Source: JAOUEA01 sp963825685
GTDB taxonomy: Bacteria > Actinomycetota > UBA4738 > HRBIN12
NCBI GenBank assembly: GCA_963825685.1
Contig: CAWGUD010000033.1
Location: forward strand, 68,868 to 132,867
DNA: 64,000 nucleotides
Direction of reading: 5' to 3'
In this document: positions 1-9,179 of the stretch, piece by piece
Position numbering within the stretch: position 1 is the stretch's first letter
Layout of the letters: each line of letters starts with the position of its first letter
Notes under the pieces: model-generated
What the model saw: the letters and a program-made list of their open reading frames with translations, nothing else
Told to the model about the DNA's origin: nothing
Databases searched by the model: none
Program-made: the position numbers and the translations under genes

Positions 1-660
1 GTCGACGTCGAGGTCTTCGCGTCCGGGATCGCCTTCCGCGCCGATGGACTCGCGGTGCGCTCCTCGCTGCGCGGCGCGTTCAACGTCTCGAACTGCCTGG
101 CCGCGATCGCGCTCGGGCGAGCCGTGGGCCTGCCCGACGCGGCGATCGTCGAAGGCATCGCCGACGTGCGCGACGTGCCGGGCCGGGTGGAGCCGGTCGA
201 CGAGGGTCAGGAGTTCCTGGTGGTGGTGGACTACGCCCACACGCCGGATAGCATCCTCGGCGTGCTGCAGGCCACGCGCCCGCTGGCCACGGGCCGGCTG
301 ATCGTCGTGTTCGGTTGCGGGGGAGACCGCGACCACGCCAAGCGACCCTTGATGGGGAAGGCGGCGACCTCGACAGCCGACCTGACGATCATCACCTCGG
401 ACAATCCTCGCTCCGAGGATCCGGCCGAGATCATCGCCGCGATCGAGCCCGGGGCGGTCGAGGGGGGCGGGGACTACGTGATCGAAGCCGATCGCCGGGC
501 CGCGATCGCCCGCGCCCTGGGAGATGCGGCGCCCGGCGACGTGGTCGTGATCGCCGGCAAGGGCCACGAGCCGACCCAGGAGATCGCCGGTCGAACGATC
601 GAGTTCGACGATCGTGCCGTCACCCGCGAGGAGCTCCGAGCGCTCGAGGGGCGCTCATGA
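1..660 (+). CDS. murE: UDP-MurNAc-tripeptide synthetase MurE (3' part only)
   Basis: This is the C-terminal 219 residues of MurE, open from base 1, so the N-terminal and most of the ATP-binding part lie outside the window. MurE adds the third stem amino acid to UDP-MurNAc-L-Ala-D-Glu in the cytoplasm. The fragment has the VVDYAHTPDS and FGCGGDRDHAKRP blocks and, at bases 400-411, the DNPR motif. In this family DNPR marks meso-diaminopimelate as the added residue, so the wall is inferred to be DAP-type. The C-terminal GKGHE block is present. The stop overlaps the murF start as ATGA. It is the first gene visible of the dcw operon; assignment is secure. Confidence 0.96.
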   Translation, partial: VDVEVFASGIAFRADGLAVRSSLRGAFNVSNCLAAIALGRAVGLPDAAIVEGIADVRDVPGRVEPVDEGQEFLVVVDYAHTPDSILGVLQATRPLATGRLIVVFGCGGDRDHAKRPLMGKAATSTADLTIITSDNPRSEDPAEIIAAIEPGAVEGGGDYVIEADRRAAIARALGDAAPGDVVVIAGKGHEPTQEIAGRTIEFDDRAVTREELRALEGRS

Positions 661-2018
661 TCCCTCGGTCGATGTCGGTGATCGCGGGGGAGGTGGGCGG
701 CAGGCTCGCCGGCCCCGATGCGGAGATCACGCACGTGGTGACCGACTCGCGTCTCGTGGGTCCCGGAGCGCTGTTCGTCGCCCTCGCGGGTGAGCGGACC
801 GATGGTGCGGGGTTCGTCGAGGACGCGCTCGCACGCGGCGCGACGGGGGCGCTCGTGCCCGAGGGCGTCGTCGTGGCGGGTTCAGGCATCGTGGTCGCCT
901 CGACCGGCGAGGCCCTGCTGAAGCTGGCCACGGCCGAACGGACGCGTTCGTCCGCGATCGTGGTCGGGATCACCGGCGCCAACGGGAAGACCACCACGAA
1001 GGACATGGTGGCGGCGGTGCTCTCCCGCACGTACCGGACCCACGCGAGTCCGGGGTCGTTCAACAACGAGATCGGCTTGCCGATCACGATCCTGGGCGCC
1101 GACCCGTCGACCGAGGTGATCGTCGCCGAGCTCGGCGCCCGTCGCAAGGGCGACGTCACGCTGCTGTGCGAGGTCGCGAAGCCGGCGATCGTCGTCGTGA
1201 CGAACGTCGGCGTGGCGCACATCGAGATCTTCGGGTCCTGGGAGGCGATCGTCGAGGCGTCGGCGGAGCCCGTCGAGGCCGTCTCGGCGGAAGGCTGGGC
1301 CGTCCTGAACGCCGACGACCCGGTCGTCGCCGGCTTCCGCTCACGCGCTGTCGGCCGTGTCGTCACCTTCGGCGTGCATGCCGATGCGGATGTGCGGGCA
1401 GAGGGCGTGGAGATCGGGGCCGATGGCACGGCCTCGTTCACCCTCGTCGTCGGGGATCGGTCGGTGCCGGTCGACCTGCCGATCGCCGGCGAGCACATGG
1501 TGCCCAACGCCCTCGCAGCGGCGGCGGTCGGCCAGATCCTCGGCGTCCCGGCGGAGGCATCGGCCGAGGCGCTCGCCACCACGGCCCACTCGCGCTGGCG
1601 CATGGAGACCTTCACGACCCACGAGGGCGTCCGCGTCATCAACGACGCGTACAACGCGAACCCCGAGTCGATGGCGGCAGCGCTCAAGACCGCTCGTGTG
1701 ATGGCCGCCGACGCCCGGCTGATCGCGGTCCTCGGACACATGGCCGAGATCGGACCGATCGCGGGAGATGCCCATGAGCAGGTGGGTGATCTCGCGGCAC
1801 GTCTGCCGGTCGACCGGCTCGTGACGGTCGGACGCGACGCTCGACCGATCGCGATGTCAGCGCTCCGCGAGGGCGTGGAGCCCGAGAACGTCGCGTCCTA
1901 CGACGATCCGAGGGACGCGCTGGCCGACGTGCGGGCCCATGCCCGCGTCGGAGACGTCGTGCTCGTCAAGGGCTCGCGGGTCGCCGGCCTGGAGAGCGTC
2001 GCGGAGGCGCTGCGGTGA
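657..2018 (+). CDS. murF: UDP-MurNAc-tripeptide:D-Ala-D-Ala ligase MurF
   Basis: 453 residues, normal family length. MurF ligates D-Ala-D-Ala to UDP-MurNAc-tripeptide, the last cytoplasmic ligase step before the lipid stage. The ATP loop GITGANGKTTTKDM is near residue 105, followed by the Mur-ligase SFNNEIGLP block and, in the C-terminal third, the NDAYNANPESM block. The ATG chosen overlaps the murE stop by four bases (ATGA); reading upstream of it would run through murE in another frame. The stop overlaps the mraY GTG. Intact, with no frameshift. Confidence 0.97.
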   Translation: MIPRSMSVIAGEVGGRLAGPDAEITHVVTDSRLVGPGALFVALAGERTDGAGFVEDALARGATGALVPEGVVVAGSGIVVASTGEALLKLATAERTRSSAIVVGITGANGKTTTKDMVAAVLSRTYRTHASPGSFNNEIGLPITILGADPSTEVIVAELGARRKGDVTLLCEVAKPAIVVVTNVGVAHIEIFGSWEAIVEASAEPVEAVSAEGWAVLNADDPVVAGFRSRAVGRVVTFGVHADADVRAEGVEIGADGTASFTLVVGDRSVPVDLPIAGEHMVPNALAAAAVGQILGVPAEASAEALATTAHSRWRMETFTTHEGVRVINDAYNANPESMAAALKTARVMAADARLIAVLGHMAEIGPIAGDAHEQVGDLAARLPVDRLVTVGRDARPIAMSALREGVEPENVASYDDPRDALADVRAHARVGDVVLVKGSRVAGLESVAEALR

Positions 2019-3082
2019 TCTCGATCCTGGTGGCGGGCGCGATCGGCCTGGCGGTGACGCTGCTCGGCACCCCGATCGCGATCAAGGTGTTCACGGTCTG
2101 GGGGTGGGGCCAGCGCATCCGCGAGGACGGCCCCCACACCCACATGGAGAAGATGGGAACACCGACGATGGGTGGCATCGTGATCCTCGCCGGCCTGCTG
2201 CTCGCGTTCCTCGCCACGCGGTTCACGAGCGGGCCCATCACACCGGCGGGCCTCGCGCTCGTGGTGGCCGTGGTGGGCTTCGGGCTCGTGGGCTTCCTCG
2301 ACGACTTCATGAAGGTCCGCAACCGCCGGTCGCTGGGGCTGACGAAGCTGCAGAAGTTCTGCGGCACCGCGATCGTCTCGGTGCTGTTCGGCGTGATCGT
2401 GGCGCGCTCCAGCGACGACACCGGCATCAGCACGAACCTGTCGTTCATCCGCCCGACGGCCATCTCGCTCGGCGTCTTCTTCCTCGTCTGGGTCTTCGTC
2501 GTGCTGACGGCGTCGTCACACGCGGTGAACCTCACCGACGGCCTCGACGGGCTGGCGGCCGGATCGAGCGCGCTCGTGTTCGCGTCCTACGCCTTCATCG
2601 CGTTCTGGGAGTTCCGGCACCTCTGCTTCGGCGCCGAAGGCATCGCCCGGCAGGGCTGCTTCGACGTGAACGGACCCGCGATGCTCGACAACGCGATCAT
2701 GGCCGCCGGCATGATGGGGGCACTCGCCGGCTTCCTCTGGTGGAACGCCGCCCCCGCGCGGATCTTCATGGGGGACACCGGTGCTCTCGCGATCGGGGGT
2801 CTCCTCGGCGCCCTCGCGATCACCACGAACACCCAGCTCCTGCTCGTGATCCTCGGCGGGCTCTTCGTGATGGAGACGATGTCGGTGATCCTGCAGGTGA
2901 TCTCGTTCCGTGGGTTCGGGCGGCGGATCTTCCGCATGTCGCCGATCCACCATCACTTCGAGCTCGCCGGGTGGCCCGAGTTCACCGTGATCGTGCGGTT
3001 CTGGATCATCGCCGGCCTCTGCGTGGCCGTGGGCCTGGGACTGTTCTACGCCGACTTCATCCGCCTGGGAGGGCTCGAGTGA
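2015..3082 (+). CDS. mraY: Phospho-MurNAc-pentapeptide transferase MraY
   Basis: 355 residues with about ten hydrophobic segments. MraY transfers phospho-MurNAc-pentapeptide to undecaprenyl phosphate at the inner face of the membrane, forming lipid I. Signature blocks are visible: HMEKMGTPTMGG, the catalytic NLTDGLDGLAAG, FMGDTGALAIGG and SPIHHHFELAGW. The GTG start overlaps murF (GTGA), and the stop overlaps the murD GTG in the same way, so translation of the three genes is probably coupled. Intact. Confidence 0.97.
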   Translation: MISILVAGAIGLAVTLLGTPIAIKVFTVWGWGQRIREDGPHTHMEKMGTPTMGGIVILAGLLLAFLATRFTSGPITPAGLALVVAVVGFGLVGFLDDFMKVRNRRSLGLTKLQKFCGTAIVSVLFGVIVARSSDDTGISTNLSFIRPTAISLGVFFLVWVFVVLTASSHAVNLTDGLDGLAAGSSALVFASYAFIAFWEFRHLCFGAEGIARQGCFDVNGPAMLDNAIMAAGMMGALAGFLWWNAAPARIFMGDTGALAIGGLLGALAITTNTQLLLVILGGLFVMETMSVILQVISFRGFGRRIFRMSPIHHHFELAGWPEFTVIVRFWIIAGLCVAVGLGLFYADFIRLGGLE

Positions 3083-4431
3083 GCGGGCGCCTCGACGGCG
3101 AGCGGGTGGTGGTGGTCGGCGCCGGCGTGGCCGGCTCCTCGGCGGCCCGCGTGCTCGTCGCCGAAGGCGCGACGGTGCGTGTGACCGAGGCGCGCCCCGC
3201 GTCCGAGCTGTCCACGGTGGCGGCGCTGCGTGACGCCGGCGTCGAGATGCTGACCGGCGGCCACGAACCGGGGCACCTCGACGACGCGACGCTCGTCGTG
3301 ACCGGTCCGGGAGTCTCCGAGACCGCCCCGGTGCTCGCGTGGGCGCGTGAGCGCGGACTCCCGATCTGGAGCGAGATGGAGCTCGGCGCCCGACTCGCCG
3401 ACGTGCCGTACCTGGCCGTGACCGGCACGAACGGCAAGACCACGACGACCGGCATGATCGAGGCGTGTCTGCGCGCCGACGGCGTCGATGCCGTGGCGTG
3501 CGGCAACATCGGGCACCCGTTCCCCGAGGCGGCGCGCGAGGGGCACGAGGTCCTGGTCGTCGAGTGCTCGTCGTTCCAGCTCCGCATGCAGGGGTCGTTC
3601 CATCCCCGGGTCTCGGTGCTGTTGAACCTCGCGCCGGACCACCTCGACGAGCACGGATCGTTCGAGGCGTACGCCGACGCGAAGGCGCGGATCTACGCGC
3701 TCCAGGGGCCGGGTGACACGCACGTCGGCAACCGCGACGATCCCGCGGCGGGCGCCCGATCGGCCGAGGCTCCCTGCGACGTCGTGTGGTTCCGGGCGGG
3801 AGCGCCCGGCGCCGGCGAGGTCGGCTACGACGACGAGGAACTCGTCTCGAACCTGGAGAGCGAGCGCGTGTCGCTGGGTCGAGTCGAGGGCACGGCCGGG
3901 AAGCGGGCCGACGCGGCGGCGGCGGCCGCAGCGGCGCTGGCGTTCGGCGTCTCGGCCCGTGGCGTGCGCGACGGCCTCGACGGCTTCGTCTCGGCGCCAC
4001 ATCGTGGTCAGATCGCGGCGGTCGTCGACGGCGTGACGTTCATCGACGACTCGAAGGCCACGAACGTGCACGCGGCGCTCGCCGCGATCGACGGCGTCGA
4101 GGACGCGGTCCTGATCGCCGGCGGCATGACCAAGGGTGTGGACCTGTCGCCGCTGGCGACGCGCGCCGGGCGACTCCGAGCGGTGGTCGCGATCGGCGAT
4201 GGTGCCGCCGAGCTCGTCCGGGTCTTCGACGGGGTGCGGCCGGTGCACGTCGCGTCGTCGATCGAGGATGCCGTGGGCACCGCTTTCGAGCTCGCCCGTC
4301 CCGGAGGTCGAGTGTTGCTGGCGCCGGCGTGTGCGAGCTGGGACCAGTTCCGCGACTACGCCGAGCGTGGCGACCGGTTCGCGGCAGCGGCGCACGGGTT
4401 GGAGCAGGAGGTGAGCGCCGGTGGCCCGTAA
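3079..4431 (+). CDS. murD: UDP-MurNAc-L-Ala:D-Glu ligase MurD
   Basis: 450 residues. MurD adds D-Glu to UDP-MurNAc-L-Ala. The N-terminal nucleotide-sugar domain starts with VVVVGAGVAGSSAAR, the ATP loop TGTNGKTTTTGM is near residue 115, and the Mur-ligase metal/ATP blocks LNLAPDHLDEHGS and IDDSKATNVHA are present. The GTG start overlaps the mraY stop (GTGA). Its last 11 bases overlap the ftsW start. Same operon, intact, confident call. Confidence 0.96.
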   Translation: MSGRLDGERVVVVGAGVAGSSAARVLVAEGATVRVTEARPASELSTVAALRDAGVEMLTGGHEPGHLDDATLVVTGPGVSETAPVLAWARERGLPIWSEMELGARLADVPYLAVTGTNGKTTTTGMIEACLRADGVDAVACGNIGHPFPEAAREGHEVLVVECSSFQLRMQGSFHPRVSVLLNLAPDHLDEHGSFEAYADAKARIYALQGPGDTHVGNRDDPAAGARSAEAPCDVVWFRAGAPGAGEVGYDDEELVSNLESERVSLGRVEGTAGKRADAAAAAAAALAFGVSARGVRDGLDGFVSAPHRGQIAAVVDGVTFIDDSKATNVHAALAAIDGVEDAVLIAGGMTKGVDLSPLATRAGRLRAVVAIGDGAAELVRVFDGVRPVHVASSIEDAVGTAFELARPGGRVLLAPACASWDQFRDYAERGDRFAAAAHGLEQEVSAGGP

Positions 4432-5731
4432 GCGGCCGGCCCGCGACCGGCGGCACCACCTGCGCGTGGTGCGGGCGCCCGGTCGTCGCGCGGGCGCGAT
4501 GCATGCGGCCCGGGTGAACGTGCTCCTCCTGCTCGTCCCGACCGCGGTGCTCACGGTCCTCGGGCTCACGATGGTGCTGTCGGCCGGGTCCGTCTCTGCG
4601 ACCCAGGGCTACGACGGCAACCCCTTCTGGTACTTCCAACGACAGGGCGTCTACGCGGTCGTCGGCATCGTCGCGCTGCTGATCGCCCTGCGGCTGCCCC
4701 ACACCGTCTGGCAGAAGATCGCGGTGCCGGCGGTGGTGCTGCTGGTTCCGCTGATGCTCGTCGCCCTGCACCACTCGGCGGGCTCGTCCCTGTACGGCGC
4801 CTCTCGGTGGATCGACCTCGGCTACGTCACGCTGCAGCCCTCGGAGTTCATGAAGCTCGCGGTCGTCGCGTTCACCGCCACCGTGCTCACGAAGAAGTGG
4901 GGCACGCTCGACGACCCGGTGCACCTGTTGATCCCGCTCGCCCCGGTCGTGCTGGGGGTGGCCCTGCTCGTGATCCTGCAGCGCGACCTCGGCACCACGG
5001 TGATCATCTGCGGATCGGTGTTCGTGCTGATGTTCGCCGCCGGGGTGCGCCTGCGCTACCTGGTCGTCACGGGTGCCGTCGCGCTCGCGGGGACCGCGTT
5101 CCTGATCTTCGGGGAGGCCTACCGGCGAACCCGCTTCGTCGACGCGTTCCTGAACCCCTGGAACGATCCGGACGGGGCCGGGTTCCAGCTGATCCAGGGC
5201 ATGATCGCGTTCGGCTCGGGTGGATGGATGGGGGTCGGTCTGGGCGCGAGCCGTCAGAAGTGGGACTACCTGCCGAACGCGCACTCCGACTTCATCTTCG
5301 CGATCGTCGGCGAGGAGCTCGGCCTGCTGGGGGCGCTGTTCGTGCTGGCGATGTTCGCCGTGCTCCTGTTCGCGGGGACCCGTATCGCGATCGCCGCGCC
5401 CGACACCTTCGGTCGCCTGATGGCCGCGGGCATCACCGGGTGGATCGGGCTGCAGACGATCATCAACCTGGGCGCGGTCACCGGCCTGATGCCGATCACG
5501 GGCGTGCCGTTGCCGCTGCTGTCGTTCGGCGGCACCGCGCTCGTCGTCACGCTCGCGGCCATCGGGGTCCTCGCCGGCATCGCCCGAGCGAGCGCTCAGG
5601 CTTCGCCTCGATCGTCGTCGGCCGGGTCCTCCACACGGACACGGACAGCGAGGCGCCCCGCGACCTCGGCCGCACGTGCGCGCGTGAGGACGGCTCGTCA
5701 GCACGCGGCCGGGGGAAGGACCTCGCGGTGA
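4421..5731 (+). CDS. ftsW: SEDS peptidoglycan polymerase FtsW
   Basis: 436 residues with ten or so membrane segments. FtsW is the septal glycosyltransferase working with the cognate class b PBP. Conserved SEDS blocks are visible: GASRWIDLGYVTLQPSEF, NAHSDFIFAIVGEE (with the periplasmic-loop Asp) and PLLSFGGTALVVTLAAIG. The N-terminus is an Arg-rich cytoplasmic tail of about 30 residues and the last 45 residues are a basic Ser/Thr/Arg-rich cytoplasmic tail. The GTG start lies inside murD; the stop overlaps murG as GTGA. Confidence 0.95.
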   Translation: MARKRPARDRRHHLRVVRAPGRRAGAMHAARVNVLLLLVPTAVLTVLGLTMVLSAGSVSATQGYDGNPFWYFQRQGVYAVVGIVALLIALRLPHTVWQKIAVPAVVLLVPLMLVALHHSAGSSLYGASRWIDLGYVTLQPSEFMKLAVVAFTATVLTKKWGTLDDPVHLLIPLAPVVLGVALLVILQRDLGTTVIICGSVFVLMFAAGVRLRYLVVTGAVALAGTAFLIFGEAYRRTRFVDAFLNPWNDPDGAGFQLIQGMIAFGSGGWMGVGLGASRQKWDYLPNAHSDFIFAIVGEELGLLGALFVLAMFAVLLFAGTRIAIAAPDTFGRLMAAGITGWIGLQTIINLGAVTGLMPITGVPLPLLSFGGTALVVTLAAIGVLAGIARASAQASPRSSSAGSSTRTRTARRPATSAARARVRTARQHAAGGRTSR

Positions 5732-6828
5732 GGGTCGTGATGAGCGGCGGTGGCACCGCCGGTCACGTCTTCCCCGCCGTGGCGGTCGCCGAACGACTGC
5801 GCGAGCGCGGACACGACGTGCGCTTCATCGGGTCCGAAGCAGGACAGGAAGCGACGCTCGTCCCCGACGCGGGGTTCGGGTTCGTGCCCGTGCGGGTGGC
5901 GTCGGCGCAGACTCGCGTCTCGCTCCAGACGGCGAAGGCCCTCTGGATGTCGCTCGTGGCCGCACGCGCCGTGCGTCCCATCGTGAGGGCGGCCGACGTG
6001 GTCGTCGGCATCGGCGGCTATGCGAGCGCACCCGCGATCCTGGCCGCGCGCCGGGTGCGGACCCCGATCGTGCTGATCGAGCAGAACGGTGTGCCGGGCG
6101 TGGTCAATCGCGTCGCCGCCCGTTGGGCGGTCGCCGTCGCCACGACCTTCGAGGCGACGGCGTCTCGGCTCCCCTCGGGCACCCGGGTCCTGCGCACCGG
6201 CAATCCCGTCCGTCGCGAGATCGCCGACGTCGCTGCCTCTCGCGCCGATCGCCGAGCCGAAGCGCTCCGCGCGTTCGCGCTGGACGACGATCGTCGCACG
6301 GTGTCGGTGTTCGGCGGGAGCCAGGGGGCTCGGCAGCTCGACCGGACGGTGGCGGCGGCGATCGGGGATCTCCGCGGTCGCGACGACATCCAGTTGCTCG
6401 TCGCGGCCGGCGCCGCCCATGTCGACGAGGTCGCGCCGGCGGCAGCGGACCCCGGCGACCTGCTCGTGCGCGTGGAAGGGTTCATCGACCGCATGGATCT
6501 CGCCCTCGCGGTCACCGATCTCGCCGTCGCGAGGGCGGGGTCGGGCACGGTGTCGGAGCTCGCGGTCTGCGGGGTGCCGTCGATCCTCGTGCCGTACCCC
6601 TACGCCACCGAGCATCATCAGGAGGCCAACGGCCGTGAGGTGGAGCGCGCAGGAGGCGCCGAGGTCGTGCTCGAGGCCGAGCTCACGCCGACGGCCTTCG
6701 CCGAGCGGGTCACGGCGCTCCTCGACGACGAGCCTCGGCGTGCCGCGATGGCTGCGGCGATGCTCGAGTGGGCACGCCCGGACGCCGACGAGCGGATCGC
6801 GGACCTCGTGACGGAGGTCGCCGCGTGA
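5728..6828 (+). CDS. murG: Lipid II synthase MurG (GlcNAc transferase)
   Basis: 366 residues, GT28 family. MurG transfers GlcNAc to lipid I to make lipid II at the cytoplasmic membrane face. The N-terminal MSGGGTAGHVFPA loop, the GIGGYASAPA block, VFGGSQGARQLD, and the UDP-GlcNAc site ARAGSGTVSELAVCG with HHQEAN are all present. The GTG start overlaps the ftsW stop (GTGA); an in-frame ATG lies four codons later (5740) and is a possible alternative start. The stop overlaps the murC GTG. Intact. Confidence 0.96.
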   Translation: MRVVMSGGGTAGHVFPAVAVAERLRERGHDVRFIGSEAGQEATLVPDAGFGFVPVRVASAQTRVSLQTAKALWMSLVAARAVRPIVRAADVVVGIGGYASAPAILAARRVRTPIVLIEQNGVPGVVNRVAARWAVAVATTFEATASRLPSGTRVLRTGNPVRREIADVAASRADRRAEALRAFALDDDRRTVSVFGGSQGARQLDRTVAAAIGDLRGRDDIQLLVAAGAAHVDEVAPAAADPGDLLVRVEGFIDRMDLALAVTDLAVARAGSGTVSELAVCGVPSILVPYPYATEHHQEANGREVERAGGAEVVLEAELTPTAFAERVTALLDDEPRRAAMAAAMLEWARPDADERIADLVTEVAA

Positions 6829-8253
6829 GGTCGTACGCGCCGCCCTCCGGAAGCATCCCCACGCTCCCCGTGCCGAGTCTCGTCGGGGTCCGGTCCGTGC
6901 ACATGATCGGCGTCGGGGGTGCGGGCATGCGCAACCTCGCTCGCCTGCTGCTCGCCCGGGGCATCGAGGTGCGTGGTTCCGACATGAAGGACTCGAAAGG
7001 GTTGCGCGAACTGGTCGAGGCCGGCGCCGAGGTGTGGGTGGGCCACGATCCCACGCGGCTCGGCGCCCCCGACGCGGTGATCATCTCGAGCGCGATCGGC
7101 GACGCCAACCCGGAGCTGCGGGCGGCTCGGGAGCGAGACCTGGCCGTCTGGGCGCGGCAGCAGGCGCTGGCCGCGCTCGCCGCCGGGCATCGCGCCGTGG
7201 CCGTCGCCGGCACGCACGGCAAGACGACCACCACCTCGATGATCGCGGTGGTCCTCGAACGATGTGGACTCGACCCCAGCTACCTGATCGGCGGCGACCT
7301 CAACGAGAGCGGCAGCGGCGCGCGGAGCGGAGGCGGTGACGTCTTCGTCTTCGAGGCCGATGAGAGCGACGGGTCGTTCCTGCTCGCGCGCCCCGACGTC
7401 GGGGTCGTCACGAACGTGGACGTCGACCACGTCGACTTCTACCCCGGTGGTCGCGAGGAGATCGAAGCCGCGTTCGGAGCGTTCGTCACCGGCTGCGAGC
7501 ACGTCGTGGCGTGCGGCGACGACCCAGGCGTCCGGTCCGTGCTCGAGGATGCCGGCGTCCGGAGCGGTGCGCTACGGCCTCGGTCGAGACAACGACCTCG
7601 TGGTCTCGGTCGACGAGCTCGGCCCCGATGGCGCGGCCGGGCGTATCCGCGACGCCCACGGCGCCGAGTCGACGCTGCGGCTGCGTGTCGACGGCGCCCA
7701 CAACCTGATGAACGCTGCTGCGGCCGTCGGCGTGGCGGGCCTGGTGGGGCTTCCGCTCGCCGACGCTGCGGCCGCCGTCGGCGAGTACGACGGCGTGCAC
7801 CGCCGGTTCGAACGGCGTGGCCGGGCGCGCGGCGCCGACTTCTTCGACGACTACGGACATACGCCGACCGAGATGGCGGTCACGATCGAGACGGCCCGGC
7901 GTCGACGGCCCGCACGGTTGATCGCGCTGGTGCAGCCGCACCGCTACTCGCGGGTGCAGGCGCTCTGGCGCGAGCTCGGCGAGAGCGTCGCCGGCGCCGA
8001 TCTCGTGCTCGTGACCGATGTGTACGGCGCCGCTCAGGACCCGATCCCCGGCGTGACCGGGAGGCTCGTGGTCGACGGCGTCGAGGAGGCGTCGCCCTCG
8101 ACCCCCGTCGTGTACCTGCCTCACCGTGCGGAGGTGATCGACTTCCTGGATCGCGAGGTGCGCGAAGGGGACCTCGTCGTGACGATGGGCTGCGGCGACG
8201 TGTGGATGCTGGCCGACGCGGCGGTCGAGCGGCTCGGAGGACGCGAGCCATGA
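6825..8253 (+). CDS. murC: UDP-MurNAc:L-Ala ligase MurC (one +1 frameshift)
   Basis: MurC attaches L-Ala to UDP-MurNAc. The 5' frame contains MIGVGGAGM, the ATP loop AGTHGKTTTT and FEADESDGSF, but it loses homology after about base 7560. The remaining C-terminal half (GAHNLMNAAAA, FDDYGHTPTEM, VQPHRYSR, MGCGDVWML) continues in the next frame to 8253. Removing one G from the GG at about 7566 restores a single frame of about 475 residues, the usual MurC size. The gene is essential and sits in an intact operon, so I read this as a sequence error. GTG start overlaps murG; stop overlaps murB (ATGA). Confidence 0.93.
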
Positions 8254-9179
8254 GTGACATCGCCCGGGCCGAGGCGATCCTGCGCGCGGCATGTGGTGAC
8301 CGGGTTCGCACGTCCTTCGCGATGGCTCCGCTCACGACGTTCAGGATCGGCGGGTCCGCGGCCCTGTACCTGGAGCCGGAGTCCGAGGCCGACCTCGCCG
8401 CCGCCGCGCAGGCGGTTGCGGAGGGCGAGATCGCGTTCGTCGTGATCGGGAAGGGATCGAACGTCCTCGTCTCCGATCGCGGCTTCGACGGCCTCGTGCT
8501 CCGCCTGGGCCGCGGATACCGATGGGCGGCACGTGACGGCGATCGCCTCACCGCGGGTGGATCGATGCCCCTCCCCGCGCTGGCGGGCGTCGCCCTTCGG
8601 CACGCGCTCGACGGCCTGGCCTTCGGCGTCGCGATCCCGGCCACGCTCGGGGGAGCGGTGAAGATGAACGCCGGCGCCCACGGGGGACAGATGGCCGACG
8701 TCCTCGTCGACGTGGAGGTCTTCCGGCTCGAGGACGGGCGCGCGGAACGCGTGCCCACGGCGGCGGCCGGGTTCTCCTATCGCCACTCGGAACTCCCCTC
8801 CGATGCCGTCGTCACGGGCGCCCGGTTCGAGCTCCGGCCGGGGGATCCGTCCGTGATCCGGGCCGCGATGGACGAGGCCCGCGAGTGGAGGAGACGCACC
8901 CAGCCGCTCGCCGAGCCGAACTGTGGAAGCGTGTTCAAGAACCCGGCCGACGGACATGCCGCGCGATCGATCGAGGAAGCCGGGTTGAAGGGAACCCGGG
9001 TCGGCGGCGCGCAGATCTCCACCAAGCACGCGAACTTCATCGTCGCGGACGAAGGGGCCAGCGCGGATGACGTCCTGGCCCTGATCGACCTGGTGCGGCG
9101 GACGGTGCAGGCCCAGAGCGGCATCGTCCTCGAGCCGGAGGTCCAGCTGATCGGGGGGTTCGAGCGTGTCGGCGGATGA
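8250..9179 (+). CDS. murB: UDP-N-acetylenolpyruvoylglucosamine reductase MurB
   Basis: 309 residues, the short (type II-like) form. MurB is the FAD/NADPH enzyme reducing UDP-GlcNAc-enolpyruvate to UDP-MurNAc. FAD-binding blocks TTFRIGGSAALYL, VIGKGSNVLVSD and GIPATLGGA-like AIPATLGGAVKMNAGAHGG are visible. The catalytic Ser lies in NCGSVFKNP and the C-terminal acid in LEPEVQLIG. The ATG overlaps the murC stop and its own stop overlaps ftsQ, both ATGA. Intact. Confidence 0.96.
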   Translation: MSDIARAEAILRAACGDRVRTSFAMAPLTTFRIGGSAALYLEPESEADLAAAAQAVAEGEIAFVVIGKGSNVLVSDRGFDGLVLRLGRGYRWAARDGDRLTAGGSMPLPALAGVALRHALDGLAFGVAIPATLGGAVKMNAGAHGGQMADVLVDVEVFRLEDGRAERVPTAAAGFSYRHSELPSDAVVTGARFELRPGDPSVIRAAMDEAREWRRRTQPLAEPNCGSVFKNPADGHAARSIEEAGLKGTRVGGAQISTKHANFIVADEGASADDVLALIDLVRRTVQAQSGIVLEPEVQLIGGFERVGG

